A DNA stretch of 64,000 bases from Congeria kusceri (Eukaryota > Mollusca > Bivalvia > Myida > Dreissenidae). The DNA lies in assembly GCA_027627225.1 (NCBI GenBank), contig CM051033.1, positions 10,021,058-10,085,057 on the forward strand. The letters run 5' to 3'. Shown here piece after piece: positions 12,711 through 26,000 of the stretch (its first letter is position 1; every line of letters begins with the position of its first letter). The notes beneath the pieces are model-generated. The model was not told the origin of the DNA, ran no database searches, and saw only the letters and a program-made list of their open reading frames with translations. The translations under genes were made by a program, and so were the position numbers.

Positions 12711-13317
12711 CTAGCACATGCATAGAGAAAGTTTATCCCTTCTGTTTTAGTTTAATTTGGAGTTACTATATGTAATACGATATAATACGATTTATTACCT
12801 ACTTTACTATTTAAATGATAATTAAGCGTGTTTAACTGTTACCCACTTTGCTGAAACAAGCTCCTTCCAACAGCCAACATTTTGTGATGTTTCATGGTTT
12901 TGTTTCTTTACGTCGCTCTCAGGATTATTCAAAGGAGAGCAACCTGCGCAGAACGTTGCGCAGTGTAACTTTATAAAACACTGCTTGCTACTTATTTTTA
13001 TCAGGACCCAGGTTAATGATTGTTCTTTTTTTTAGTTTTCATGGAAAATAAAACAATTAAATGTTGTTGTTTTATTTGGTATTAGAAGTAGTAATAACAC
13101 ATATATGTCTTGTCAGTTTGAAAAAGACAAATTGTTTCCTTCAGTATCTGGGGCAACATTTTGAACTGTTCCCAAATGCCAATGAAATATATTTATAATG
13201 TTAGGAGATACATATAACAGATACATAACAAAGCATGTATTATCTCTTCTTTAAATGTGAATGATATACATATGATGTAAATGACTACATATTTCCAGTT
13301 GCCACTGTTAATTCCTT
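12711..13317. other. Gene-free stretch
   Basis: AT-rich. No supported gene or element. Confidence 0.45.
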
Positions 13318-13470
13318 TTCTGTTTCAAGGAACTCTCTTCTTAACATAAATACACTTTAGGCGGAAAGTGCCGTCCTGGATTAGCCTGTGCGGACAGCAC
13401 GGGCTAATCCGGGACGACACTTTACCTACATGCATTGATCCCGGTTGTTCCACGACACGCCTCATATGTA
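13318..13470 (-). mobile_element. Palindromic MITE family M1, truncated copy
   Basis: Carries one of the family's hairpins (ggattagcctgtgcggac paired with its inverse) and the terminal block cacgacacgcctcat at the right end. The left part begins inside the element. Other copies: 19387-19598, 37548-37650, 38976-39237, 53162-53274 and 56596-56781. Confidence 0.85.
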
Positions 13471-14899
13471 CATCCGCGGCACATCGAAAATTCCGGATAT
13501 TTTGCATTTGGTTTAATTGTCTTTTAGCAATAGAGCATTTTTGCACATGCATACTTCGAACCAAACATGGTTTCAAGTGATGATATCTTTTCGTTCTGTA
13601 TAATACAGTAAATACATTAATCTCAAAATAAGTTTGCAATGTTAATTCAAAGCAAATCAAATACAAACAAATATATTTTGCAGTTTCCATGAATAAGTTA
13701 AAAAGTTAATCATACACTATTTAACAATTACAATTATAAACCTCTTATAACTTCTACTTGACAGAAAATAATAGTAGAACAATGATAATGTTGAAAAAAA
13801 GCATTATATAAATATGTTATTTGAAAATGTTTCTTGTTTCAGAACGTCAAACGAGAGATGTATTGGTGTCATATGATACGTATATAAATCATGTCTAATT
13901 ATTACCCATTTGTTTCCAAAGGCTACGTGAAAATCTCCCCCATGTGTCATAATGTACACATTGTCTGTCACATTCTGTAATAACAATCAATTATAGCATA
14001 ATTACATGTAAGATGGATGGTGAAACAATGCTTATTTCATGAGGTGCTTAGCAGAAGCAGTTCTGAAAGTGTAACCTCTCGTAGTTTCTTTCTTTTATCC
14101 ACATCAATAGCCTTTATTCAGTCAAATAAGCCATATTACAATTAAACATGCATACGTAATAACATGACATGAATCGAAAACTAGATCAACATATACATAT
14201 CACTTTTAAAATATCACAACATGTAGATAATGTGAATATGATATTGTTTGTGTAGTTAGATAAGTTATAATTATATGGCTTATTTCTAGATCTTCATATC
14301 ACAACCTTATCAGAGTAGTTTAAATATGTTTCTAACAAATATATAATGTTTACAGGAAAAAGAAATACAACTCAGTGAAGTTTAAAAATGCATATAGTGA
14401 ATAAAATATCATATAGCAACTGGATGTATACACTTGCTATAAATTTGAAGCTTTACAAGTATTTATATTTCACATTACTGTTATAACAATTCGGGCATCA
14501 AAGTATTGGCATACATACACATTTCTGCATTTCTAACAACAATCACAATTCACAAGCTTACTTATCAAAGACCATTGTATATTTCTTTGTCTGACCGTTT
14601 TATATGTTTATGTATATTACCGGTACAAGCTAAAACGTTTAAACGTTCAAAACGTGGAATAAATTTTCCCTTTTTGCGATTGAATATATAATGCATAAGT
14701 TCAAGATATAAAATATCAAATTTAACATTTACACGTGACGGGTTTCCCAAAATGAATTTCTACTGTTAATTATAGGCGGATCTGTAGTTCGTATACAATT
14801 TAACAAGCATTTGCTTACCCATCTGATCAGAAATTGGACATGCTCACAAAACCAAAAGAGATCAAAAAATGTATTTTCATGTTGATTACAAAATGTATT
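13471..14899. other. Gene-free AT-rich stretch
   Basis: No supported gene. The part next to 14900 may be the decayed 3' continuation of the retrotransposon described next (a cagaacttttagcc-like segment near 14910). Confidence 0.4.
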
Positions 14900-16400
14900 T
14901 ACTTTTAATGGCTAAAAGTTCAGCACGTTATATAAATATATAATGTGAAAAAGGATCACATTGCCTGCAACCGCGGCCTATTTGGAAGTTCTCCGATAAA
15001 AAGCCGTTTAACTGAACAGCCGTTTGCGTGTTTTTCACAAAACAAAATAGAGATCCAGTGTATGAAATTTGGTCCAAAATTGAGAATCGTAATGTTTGCT
15101 CAATAAAATCAAATGACAATTATCGAAGGCTTTCTCAAATTCAATTAGCATAATTAACCTAGGTATTCTGTTGTTGTCAAAGTTATTCATGATGTCGAAT
15201 AACAGTCTAGTGTTTTCTCCAATATAACGTCCTGAGACAAAGCCAGTTTGGTCTCGCGATATAAGGCTTTCTATATGAGGTTTCATCCAAGAGGCAATTA
15301 AACCTGATGCAAGCTTGTATACCACTTTGAGTAACTTTATTGGCCACCAGTATTTAAGAACGTGTTTCCTTTGGAATGCATGTTATTATACCTTGTTTTT
15401 GGGATGTCGAACAATTATTATTAGTGTATGCATAATTGATGCTCCTCAGTACAAAAAATCCATTTTTCTTTCAACAAACTTTATAGAAATTTGTTGTGAA
15501 ACCGTCCGATCCAGGGCTTTTATCATTGATAATATGTTTAAAGTGTTGGTCTCTTCTTCATGAGCTAGTAAGACATCGATTTCAACCGTTTGATTAGGCT
15601 GCAATTCATTTTTTGCACAAAGATTAAAGTCGTTAATTGAATATTTTATTGCTGTTTAGCTTCTTTTTTATATAATTTTTGGTAAATATGTGCGGTTTCA
15701 TTAAGAATTTCTGACTGGCTATATATTAAGTGGCCATAATCAGTTTCAATAAAAGGAATATTTTTATTTAAAAAATGTTTTTGTTCCAGGGAAACAAAAG
15801 TACTATGTAGTTTCCTCGCCCTGTTCTATCCAATGACTTTTAGACCTTATGATGTGTCCATGTAGTTTGATTGATCACATGCTTTACCTTTTTCCCATGT
15901 AATACAGCCATCACGAATATGGTTATCTTACACATGTGTAAGTCAACATTTTTCATTTGAGCGTGTTCATTTGCTACATATTCTTTGATAACGGATAACG
16001 TTATTTTGGTGAAATGACATCGTCAACATGAAATGACGTCACGTCAGTACACACTTTTCAGAATTTATCAACATGTTTTTGTAAATTTAGAAGCTTTTTG
16101 TGTCGTTTAAAAAACATGATAAAAAAGGATCTGACATTCGTTGTCATTTCATACCATATTTTATTAAACTCGTCCAGGAAATTCGTTATAAATAAAATAT
16201 GGTATTACAACTCGTGCCAGACCCTGTATATCTGATGTTATTAAATGGCCTTTGTAATTGCTTTAATTGTTCTGTATTAGTTTCATTTAGATTGTTTTCA
16301 ATCTGTTCAAAATCAGCTAATATTTGTTTCATCAGACAGCAAACGTGTCGCTTTTATAATTTCCATTAGTAATCTTTCCTAGAAAAGCTGATAATTTATT
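14900..16400 (-). pseudogene. Decayed non-LTR retrotransposon reverse transcriptase (L1/Tx1-like)
   Basis: Read on the minus strand, conserved blocks of a LINE ORF2 reverse transcriptase appear in the right order but in shifting frames. About 15840 holds the WIEQGEE block. NDKSPGSDGF lies at about 15510 and GIITCIPKG at about 15390. WPIKLLKVVYKLAS follows at about 15330, then DQTGFVSGRYIGENTR and IEFEKAFDN at 15290-15130. The GCRQCDPFSHYIFI block is at about 14960, where the family usually has GCRQGDPLSPYLF. The catalytic YADD region was not found. Multiple frameshifts and stops show that it is dead. The upstream endonuclease domain was not identified. Confidence 0.85.
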
Positions 16401-19386
16401 GCAAAACGTATGTCATTGTTATTAATTTAAGTGAATATTTTCTAGATTTTAAACAGGCAAGCAATACTGTGCTTTAATTTTGTTATTTATACTGTTTCTA
16501 TAATCAATGTCTTTGAGAAGAGAATTATTAAATCCTCTGCCATGCTCACATTGCTTGAAATATAGTGTAATAGCAACAATATACTGGTCTGATTTTAAAC
16601 TAGGTCGAATGTCTGAAGATTTCAAATAATTGAGCAGGTTTCGAGTAACTTTCGTAGTTTCTTGGCATAAATCGATTCACTAGTTTTTAGAATGAGTTTT
16701 ATGCTTAAAAAATGAATATAATATTGTGACTAGTATGTTATTATTTGGTCATTTAGACAGTCACTTTCAAATATACAAATATATTACAAGAAGAATATAA
16801 TTCTAAACTATCGTGGGACAGGAAATTCGCGAACACAGGTTCGAATCTTCAACCAAACAAATCGGTACTAAAGTCGCTGTTGGTTTGATTTTGCTTGTTT
16901 TTATGTACTACGTATTGCGTTTCAACAATTCTTCATCAATGGATTTAAGGCCATAGCTATTTATTTTTAATGCTACAACACACACATGTCCTTATTTTTC
17001 GAGTGTCAATGTTACATATTCAGGACCAACATATTTTATATGTCTAACTGGTCTTTAAAATGTCAATGTGTTATTGGACCCCTCCAATTCAGAAACCTTT
17101 CTCTGTCGCAGGAAATCAAGTACCAAATACATATGCTTTAACAATGCTTTCCACACAGATACCAGATTAGTGCACAACATTACCCTTTAAACGTGCGTTT
17201 TTTTCGGAAATATAGGAAAACATTGTCGGGCTATAAATGCCCATCTGAGCGGTGTGTTATTTGTGCTTATAATTGCAAATGAATTGAGAAATGAATATCA
17301 ATTAGAGGTCGAAGAACTTTGGTTGGATATCACTGTCATTAGATGTCTGTTTGTTTTCAAGCTTGACATGTATTTGTCCACTGTTAATGGCAGTAATTGC
17401 AACGTTATAAAAAGAGAAATGTAAATGGTTATTCCAGGGTTTTGATTTTTGTTTTATACATTTTAAAATACATAACTTTCATTAATGTGATAATGACATC
17501 AGAAAATACGGAAGTTGGCACTCTTTATGTAAATAATAACTAGTATGTAGTTTATAAGAACCAGGTAAATATAATATATATTTAAATCTTAAAATAAAAC
17601 TATTATATGTATTTAAATTCAATAACCTATATAAATCTTGATAGAGGTAAAATACTGCATATTTGTTGAACAAAGTGGCCTCGGAACCGTTGAAAAAAAA
17701 ACAACAACACAATATTCGTGTGTCTGACGCAAATCCAAATATATTGTTATCGCCTAGTGTGGTATCTAATAGTACTACGACTAAATAGTATAGCTCGGAC
17801 TCGTTAACCTGACTCTCGTGATCTCTAATAGCATAACTTACGCGCTTGTTTCCTATATTTAAACTCGACTCTGTTCGTGCACGTTTTTCACAAGCTAAAT
17901 GATATCATCGCATAACTTTTTTTTTTTCAAAGGGCTACGATTTAATTGATTTAACTCTATTTCAAAACGGAAACTAATTCATTCATTGTAAATTCATTTA
18001 TACATGTGTCAGCTTAAAATGTTCGAGCTATACATGATATTCAGCTAAGCTGGTTTAATAGCTGGTTTAATCGAGAGATGTTAAATATTTGAGAGTCGTG
18101 CCCGAACCGAAGAATTGTTTCATGCGCAGGGATAATGCGCACAAATGCCAGTCTGTATTCATAATAAAACATGTCCGCGCATCCCAAGGACCGAAGACAG
18201 TAAAGTAAACATCCCAAACGCCAACCTACGCGCAGAGATTTAACTGTGTCCCAGCATAGCTGGTTTAAATCCCTGCCGGAACGAAATTCCACGTGACCAT
18301 AGTCAAACACTTGGCGCGAAATAACATCGTGGACAAGCACATGATAAAATCGTCGACAACGTAAAATGTATTGTTATGTTTATTTATTTTTGTATTCCTT
18401 TATTCTTTTTCATTTTAACTCTTAATATATATACCAGGACCAATAATGCAACATGTCTGTGTCAGTGTTTAAAAACAATTTATGATAAAATTAAAATTGT
18501 GTACAAAATAAATCTGCAATCTCCTCACTATCGTCACCCCTGAAAACTTCAAAATCTGTAAACTCGTGGTTGCAGTGGTAACTGAGAAGAGTACCAATGG
18601 GGAAGAAACCACTGCGAGGAGTTTGCCCAAACGCATTAACGCGTCTAGTTCAAAGTTCCAAAGTTATTTCATAGGCGTTTTAGCAATGTTAAATTAAATG
18701 TAGTGCCACCGCTCTTTGGGTTGCACGAAACACATTTATTGGCGCAGTGCAAAATTTGTTTTCACATGACTGTGCAATATATCTGGACTGTCGTATTTGT
18801 AACTGATTAATATTTTTAATATCTACGAGGACGTTAAATAATTCATGTCAATTAAAATACTGATCAGCCTCAGGTCTACTCTTTGATATTTAGGCAGATT
18901 GCGGATTAATTTATCTTGAAACAAATATTATTCAACTCACTCAGTATTTAGAAAAGTACACTGTTTATGGCTTTGTAAATCTTCACCATTGTCGAAAACT
19001 ATTCGAGATTTTTCTAAACGTACGAAGAAATTCAACCGAATATAAAATATATTTACAAGTATGCATTACAAACAAAACATGTTCAGAGTGGCGTTCAAAA
19101 ACATAAGCATACATGTATTGAATTTCATTTTTAAAAGTGAAGCTTATTAGCATTCTATATAGACTAACCTCTAGAATGAGTAACAACTAAAACAAAAACA
19201 ACATCGAATGTGTTAATTTATAGTGGAAAAAGCATACAACTCATACAATTTTATTGTTAAACATATAAACATGTTTAATGGCAATATTTTTGCTTATATA
19301 AATTAACAGCCTCCGCTACGTGTCGTTATTTAACCTCCGTTAATACGCCTGTATTGAATAGTAATGGTTGTTTTAAATATACGTAT
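16401..19386. other. Gene-free region, about 3 kb
   Basis: No recognisable gene. An unusually open 99-codon minus-strand frame at 18041-18340 lies in a GC-richer patch containing agctggttta three times (18046, 18059, 18255). I do not recognise it and cannot support it as a gene. Confidence 0.45.
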
Positions 19387-19598
19387 GATGAGTGTCGTAG
19401 GAAACCCGACCTTAATGCATGTGCGTAAAGTGTCGTCCGCGCAGGCTAATCCGGGGCCTCCCATTACCGCCTACAATGGATTTATGTTTAGAAGAGACTT
19501 CATTGAAACAGAAAATATCATGAACGCGGAAAGTGTCGTCCTGTATTAGCACTTTTCGCACATGCATTAAGCCCGTGTTTCCCACGACACGCCTCATA
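19387..19598. mobile_element. Palindromic MITE family M1, both ends present
   Basis: Begins gatgagtgtcgtaggaaacc and ends cccacgacacgcctcata, the family's inverted ends. The internal hairpins are reduced by deletions. It sits about 290 bp upstream of the TATA box of the secreted-protein gene, so it forms part of that gene's distal promoter region. Confidence 0.85.
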
Positions 19599-19885
19599 TA
19601 AACTTATAACTTGCTCTATGTGATAGTCGGTGTTCAATTTATGGCATTATAAAACATGTGTTCAAACATACCTTCATACCTATGTTATGTCATTAATTAT
19701 AAACCTGCGTATGCATAACACATATAATATTGATAAAAACAAATATAAATATGCTACAACGATTTTCTTCCGAAATTACTTAATGATAAACCGGTTTAAA
19801 ACACTCTCGTAAATTGAAACCGGTTGTTACTGTATGCAAATAGAAATCTACCAATATCTGCGTTTCTACGCTTCGCCGGCTTCGC

Positions 19886-19892
19886 TATAAAA
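19886..19892 (+). promoter_or_regulatory. TATA box of the secreted-protein gene
   Basis: A tataaaa stands 72 bp before the start codon at 19964, in a GC-rich local context. A start of transcription about 30 bp downstream would leave a 5' leader of roughly 45-50 bases. Position and context are seen; promoter use is inferred. Confidence 0.65.
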
Positions 19893-19963
19893 CGACGTGC
19901 GCTGTGAACGTACGGCAAACTGGCTGCGTTTATTGCGTTAACGTTTTGCCTTTTTCGGCGACA

Positions 19964-20060
19964 ATGAGGGCGGCGTGGATACTTGCAGCTCTTGCCGCTC
20001 TCTGGGCAGGGACCGGAAGTGGATTCTTTTACGGTCCAGAAGCGAGTCAGAATTACCATG
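19964..20060 (+). CDS. Exon 1: signal peptide
   Basis: The ATG opens 32 codons plus one base. Residues 1-20 have a short Met-Arg n-region, a hydrophobic AAWILAALAALWAG core and a small-residue end (TGSG) that fits signal peptidase cleavage. The donor at 20061 reads gtgggt after catg and leaves one base, matching the two-base start of exon 2. A donor four bases later would put exon 2 out of frame. Continuing without splicing reaches a stop within two codons. Confidence 0.8.
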
Positions 20061-23000
20061 GTGGGTAACCCGAGACTTTTGCCTGCTTCATACATATTAC
20101 TAGATCGTTATATTGGGATAACATGCTTTATTTTGCTAAGTAGAAAACTAGTATTTGTATGCTACAATATTCATATATAGTAGTAGTCGCAAGAGTATTA
20201 GATATTCTATAAGTTAGTATATAGAAGTAGTGTTAGTAGTAATTATTAAGCATTCACTAAGTTATTTCAAATCGTGACCATTGTCATTTTGAAATTCTAT
20301 AAACATATGCTACAGCACTAATCATCAATTAATGATATTACATAACATTCAAGAATACAGCCACTAATCATCAACTAATGATATTATATAACATTCAAGA
20401 ATACAGCCACTAATCATCAACTAATGATATTACATAACATTCCAGAATACAGCCACTAATCATCAACTAATGATATTATATAACATTCCAGAATACAGCC
20501 ACTAATCATCAGCTAATGATATTACATAACATTCCAGAATACAGCCACTAATCATCAACTAATGATATTACATAACATTCAAGAATACAGCCACTAATCA
20601 TCAACTAATGATATTACATAACATTCAAGAATACAGCCACTTATCATCAACTAATGATATTACATAACATTCAAGATTACACTCAATTTAATAAGATTCA
20701 GGCTTTTATATATATTTTATAATAATAAAAAATAGTAAATTATATTTTATGTTAATCGAAATATTTTGATACATAATATTTGTGCAATTTAATGAGTAGA
20801 TATGGTACAAATTTTTATAAGGTGAATTTTGAATGCTTAAGAATGTAGACGATTAAATGTATGAATCCAATACAAGACGATTTGCCGCGTGTGTTTGTCA
20901 CATACATCGCTATTACCGTTACTGTTTATTATTCTCGCCTAACAGTTCACGTGCATGGAACATGCTAACATTGTCATAGCAAAGACAAACATTGTTTTCG
21001 GGAATGTACTTTGTTCTACTTGCAAACAGAGATGATGACGAACTGCGAACGGGAGGGCGGGGAATGTATCGATGTCGATTTCTCAGCAACGGACGCCCCT
21101 CCCCCGCCGCCGGCTCCGACAACGCCCGCCCCAGTTCGGCCGACGTTGCCGCCATTCTTCCCGCCGGCGACGTACCAGCCGCTATGGTTCCAGTCGCTCT
21201 TTATGCCCACGACGCCACAGCCGTACGTTCACCCGCCGCAGGTGCCGGTGACGCCCGCCCCCTTGCCGACGACTCGTGCTCCGCCGGCAACTACTCGTGC
21301 ACCGACTGCCGCGCCCGCAGCCGGGACACCCGCACCAGCACCAGGGCCTAAGGCTGTAAGTACATTCCAAATTAACCTGACACTCTTCAAGTCTTTTAGC
21401 ATAATTACGAGCCCGAATTATTTACTATATTTTGACTTGGTTTTGTTCGTGCATATGTTTTGTGTGTTTTTTATAATAACTGTATATTCAGTAGAATACC
21501 CTTACATCGATTTAACGCGATTCCAGTTCAGAAACAAATACATTCTTTGTAACGAATTTGTCATACATAAATGTATAAAGTTCGGTGTCAGGTTGTGTCT
21601 GAGCTATAGCCGTTTTACAGAATAAGGGCTTTGGCATGGACTCATTTTGGTCAGCAATTAAACATTGAATCGTAATTATTGTCGTGCATTTTTAAATGTA
21701 TGTTTTAATGTGTATGTACATTAAGGACAGGTAGCTAAATTATATATAGAATATTATGTATATATAATCCATGTATTTGAGACGTTTATTACCATTGATA
21801 TATAATGCCTGACCCAGGTACGACTGCTACTGGTAAATATACTTAAGAAAAGCTTCTACGCTTAATCTTAGTCTTAAACTTTAATATCAACTTAATGAAA
21901 ATCGAAGCTTATATGCAACATGCATTTTCATTGGTCAGTATTTTTAAGACGAGACTAAGTTAGAGAAGGACAACCTTTGTAGTCATGGGCAAAGGAATAG
22001 ACATTTAACACATGCCCCTTAGTCATGGGCGAAGGAATAGACATTTAACACATGCCCCTTAGTCATGGGCGAAGGAATAGACAATTAACACATGCCCCTT
22101 AGTCATGGGAGAAGGAATAGACAATTAACACATGCCCCTTAGTCATGGGCGAAGGAATAGACAATTAACACATGCCCCTTAGTCATGGGCGAAGGAATAG
22201 ACATTTAACACATGCCCCTTAGTCATGGGCGAAGGAATAGACAATTAACACATGCCCCTTAGTCATGGGCGAAGGAATAGACAATTAACACATGCCCCTT
22301 AGTCATGGGCGAAGGAATAGACATTTAACACATGCCCCTTATGTTTGAGGAATTCCGAGACGTTTATCTTGTCTTGCGTTTTAATATCAGCCAATAGTAA
22401 TCATAGCACAGATGCAACCATTTTTATTGTTCAATACATGTTTGAAACCAAGTACTTTGAGATTTAAAAATGACACGGTTGAGGAGCTGCTATTTTACAT
22501 TCTCAGTTTAAATGACAAAATACTTTATTAGTTAGCATGCAATATTGCATAAAATTACTAGCTATGATGTTTATTACAGTTGACCGTTCAAAAAAAACAT
22601 CAACAAGCTTGAGTTAAATTAATTAATTGTTTGTATGCCCTCACAAAGTGAACGTCATTAAGCATTGCATTTGTCCGTCCATTGTATGTACGTCCTTACA
22701 TCCCAAAATTGTTTGGACTCAACTCCTCTTTGATTGAACACAGATACATATATCATGTCGACTCTGTTTCGAGTCGCGATTTATGCGTACAGCTCGCAAT
22801 CGATCATATAATACATTATTTACAATTGTCCCTTTCAAGAAAATGACAAGAACTTGACTTCACACTATGGGATGTATAGCCACGCATACTTAGGTCAAAC
22901 TCCGACAGTGACCGTTGACAACAAACAAATATGTTTACAAGACATATCCCTCAAACAATAACGTCCTAGTTTTTTGAATAGCTAAACACATTGCCAATCA

Positions 23001-26000
23001 AATCTCGACGTCAGGTCAGTTGCGCAAAATAAAACGGTATGTCTGCATAAGCAAACAGCATTCACTGTGATATGTAACTTAAATTTACGGAAAATAAATC
23101 TGAAGTTAGCATATCCATGCACGTTGTAAACTTGTGTTATAGCTGAGTGCCGTTCAACCCATTTTAAACTAAATCCTCTTTGCGTAGATGTATTGACCCT
23201 TCGTCACGCGTATCTGTTGCTGGATCGGTTATGTTTGCCAATGCAATTGTTCATTGCATAGAACCGTTTATACAGAAACATCGGCATAAACCGAATGCTA
23301 GATTGGAGGTCGAAAATATATCGTGTATCATCTTGACAACTGCAGCTGACATGTGTACCTATCCGATCTTTCCGTTAATTTCCATTTAGAAGAGAATGTG
23401 TACAACGTGGAAGGTGTGTGTGTATATCAAATAAGTCGTTTTGAAATATTCAGGGCCCATATTCACCAAAACATTCAAAGCTTGGACTTAATATTAATAA
23501 ATTACAGACTTGGACTCCACAGAAATATTATACTATGCTGAGCACCAATGTCGCTTGCGTCATAAATAAATTGTTCTAAATAAACAACATTTTCAATTTT
23601 CAATAATATTCTTTATTTGAATTTACGAATCGTTTTGTGATTACGGGCCCTGATGGTAAAATACAAAGTGGAGTGCTGCTGATTTTAGAGTAAGATAGTG
23701 TTTTATTTCAAGACTGGTTATAGAAAACATACTTTCACGCGTGGCGCACTTTTAATGACCACATATGAAAATATAAGATCTAACACAAAAATAAACAGGC
23801 TATCTTTTTACTTTATTATTTTGTGTAAAAAGAAACGTTCATTTATTATTTATCATTTATGTATATAATCCACAGTAAAATGATCCAGCTATCATTACAC
23901 TCAACCCACAGTGAACTGATCATGTTATCATTTCACTCAACCCACAGTGAAATGATCATGTTATCAGTTCACTCGACCCACAGTAAAATAATCATGTTAT
24001 CAGTTCACTCGACCCACAGTGAACTGATTATGTTATCAGTTCACTCGACCGACAGGAAAATAATCATGTTATCAGTTCACTCGACCCACAGTAAAATAAT
24101 CATGTTATCAGTTCACTCGACCCACAGTGAACTGATTATATCATCAGTTCACTCGACCCACAGTAAAATAATCATGTTATCAGTTCACTCGACCCGCAGT
24201 GAACTGATTATGTTATCAGTTCACTCGACCCACAGTAAAATAATCATGTTATCAGTTCACTCGACCCACAGTGAACTGATTATGTTATCAGTTCACTCGA
24301 CCCACAGTAAAATAATAATGTTATCAGTTCACTCGACCCACAGTAAAATAATCATGTTATCAGTTTACTCGACCCACGGTGAAAGTATAATGTTATCAGT
24401 TCACTCGACCCACTGTGAAAGTATAATGTTATCAGTTCACTCGACCCACAGTAAAATAATCATGTTATCAGTTTACTCGACCCACGGTGAAAGTATAATG
24501 TTATCAGTTCACTCGACCCACGGTGAAAGTATAATGTTATCAGTTTACTCGACCCACGGTGAAAGTATAATGTTATCAGTTAACTCGACCCACGGTGAAA
24601 GTATAATGTTATCAGTTCACTCGACCCACGGTGAAAGTATAATGTTATCGTTCAATGCTGAGTTCCACTCTTTCACCGTATAGCATGAAATAAAACGCTT
24701 ACATTCCTGGATTGTGGCATAAGCGTTCCAATTGCGTCTTCCACGATTTGCAGGAAACAGCGGGCGGTATGTGCACCAATGTCAAACGGGTTTAGTCCAA
24801 TACAGAAATGCATTAAAATTATTTTGATATAAATAATGTGACAATTAAATGTGCATATTCTGACAAGTTTATAACAGAATGAAAGTTTGACTGTCAACGT
24901 TTTCGGTCATAAAATACTTTTTTATTGTCATTTAACTCTCTCATTTATGCAAACGTCCTATGAAATGAACCCTGAAGACGCTGTTATAGTAAACAAAGTG
25001 GTTAATAAAACATTACCTCAAGACACATTCAACTTAATTAATTTAAATTGCTATTCGTTAGCATATGTTATAATATAACGTAAATTTGTATTAGGACTTA
25101 CATAGCTGACACGACAGAAATGCGTCTGAACGTAAAACCTTGAATTTAATTCAGGGGATAAGTCAGGGTTTGAAAGGTGAATGCACTTGGGGAAAGCGTT
25201 TGAGTGACTTTTTAGTGAGTTATATGATTTCAAACGTATGCAAATATTAAAAAAAAAAAACATATTAAAATTTCTTGCTCAAATATTTAAAAAAATGGCA
25301 TTTTTATGTGGCATTTAAGACGAGACACAAAACACATATATCATTTACGAAATGTGTTTTCATTGACCAACTGACACAAATAATGTGTTTGTGTCCTGTT
25401 GTTTTATAGCAATCACACATGTTATGATGTTAAGTTATTGAACGTAGATCGGTATGTTTCCAAAAAATTATTCATTTACATTTGAATTTAACTTCTGAAT
25501 CACTCTTTTTGGACCAAGTGGGATTTTCGCCTTTAAGCTGGGTGAAAAATTTATCTATTTCTGTTGTTTGACCTTGAAATACATGTACTTGCGGGTAAAC
25601 ATTTTGTTAAATTCCAGACCAATAACCAATACGATGTAACCTGGCCTCTTTGTCGCTGGTTACAAGGAAACGTTTTTAACCTATAGAAATTTGTAAATAA
25701 GGGTTATGTGCAATTGTAAATAAGGGCTTTAAAAATAGCATGCCATAAATCTTACGCATGTGTAACATTTGTATGAAGATACAATATAATACATTAAAAA
25801 TTGTGACACGTTGAAAGACCCGCCTTCAATTTAATTTAATTAAACATGACATGTGCCAATGCATATAGTTTATTTGCGACATTTGACATGACACATGAGA
25901 TTACGTTTGAATGAACCTTTTAGCAGTCTACACGTTTATTTTGACAATTTATTTGTACCTTTTGACATATACATGATCAACTCAAATACATTTACGTGAA

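Noticed and set aside
16820..16860. ggttcgaatct resembling a B box
   Set aside because: No A box at the right distance and no related copies noted.
18041..18340. 99-codon minus-strand frame in a GC-richer patch
   Set aside because: No recognised domain, no splice signals at its ends. Could be a transposon remnant, but I cannot show it.
21356..21625. Extension of exon 2 to the stop at 21625 (intron retention)
   Set aside because: GC content and amino-acid composition change abruptly at a perfect gtaagt donor, and an in-phase exon with the remaining cysteines exists downstream.
23859..24683. 274-codon frame with 12-residue repeats
   Set aside because: Lies in an intron and results from a 36-bp array. 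Substitutions fall into array subtypes and not into a codon pattern.
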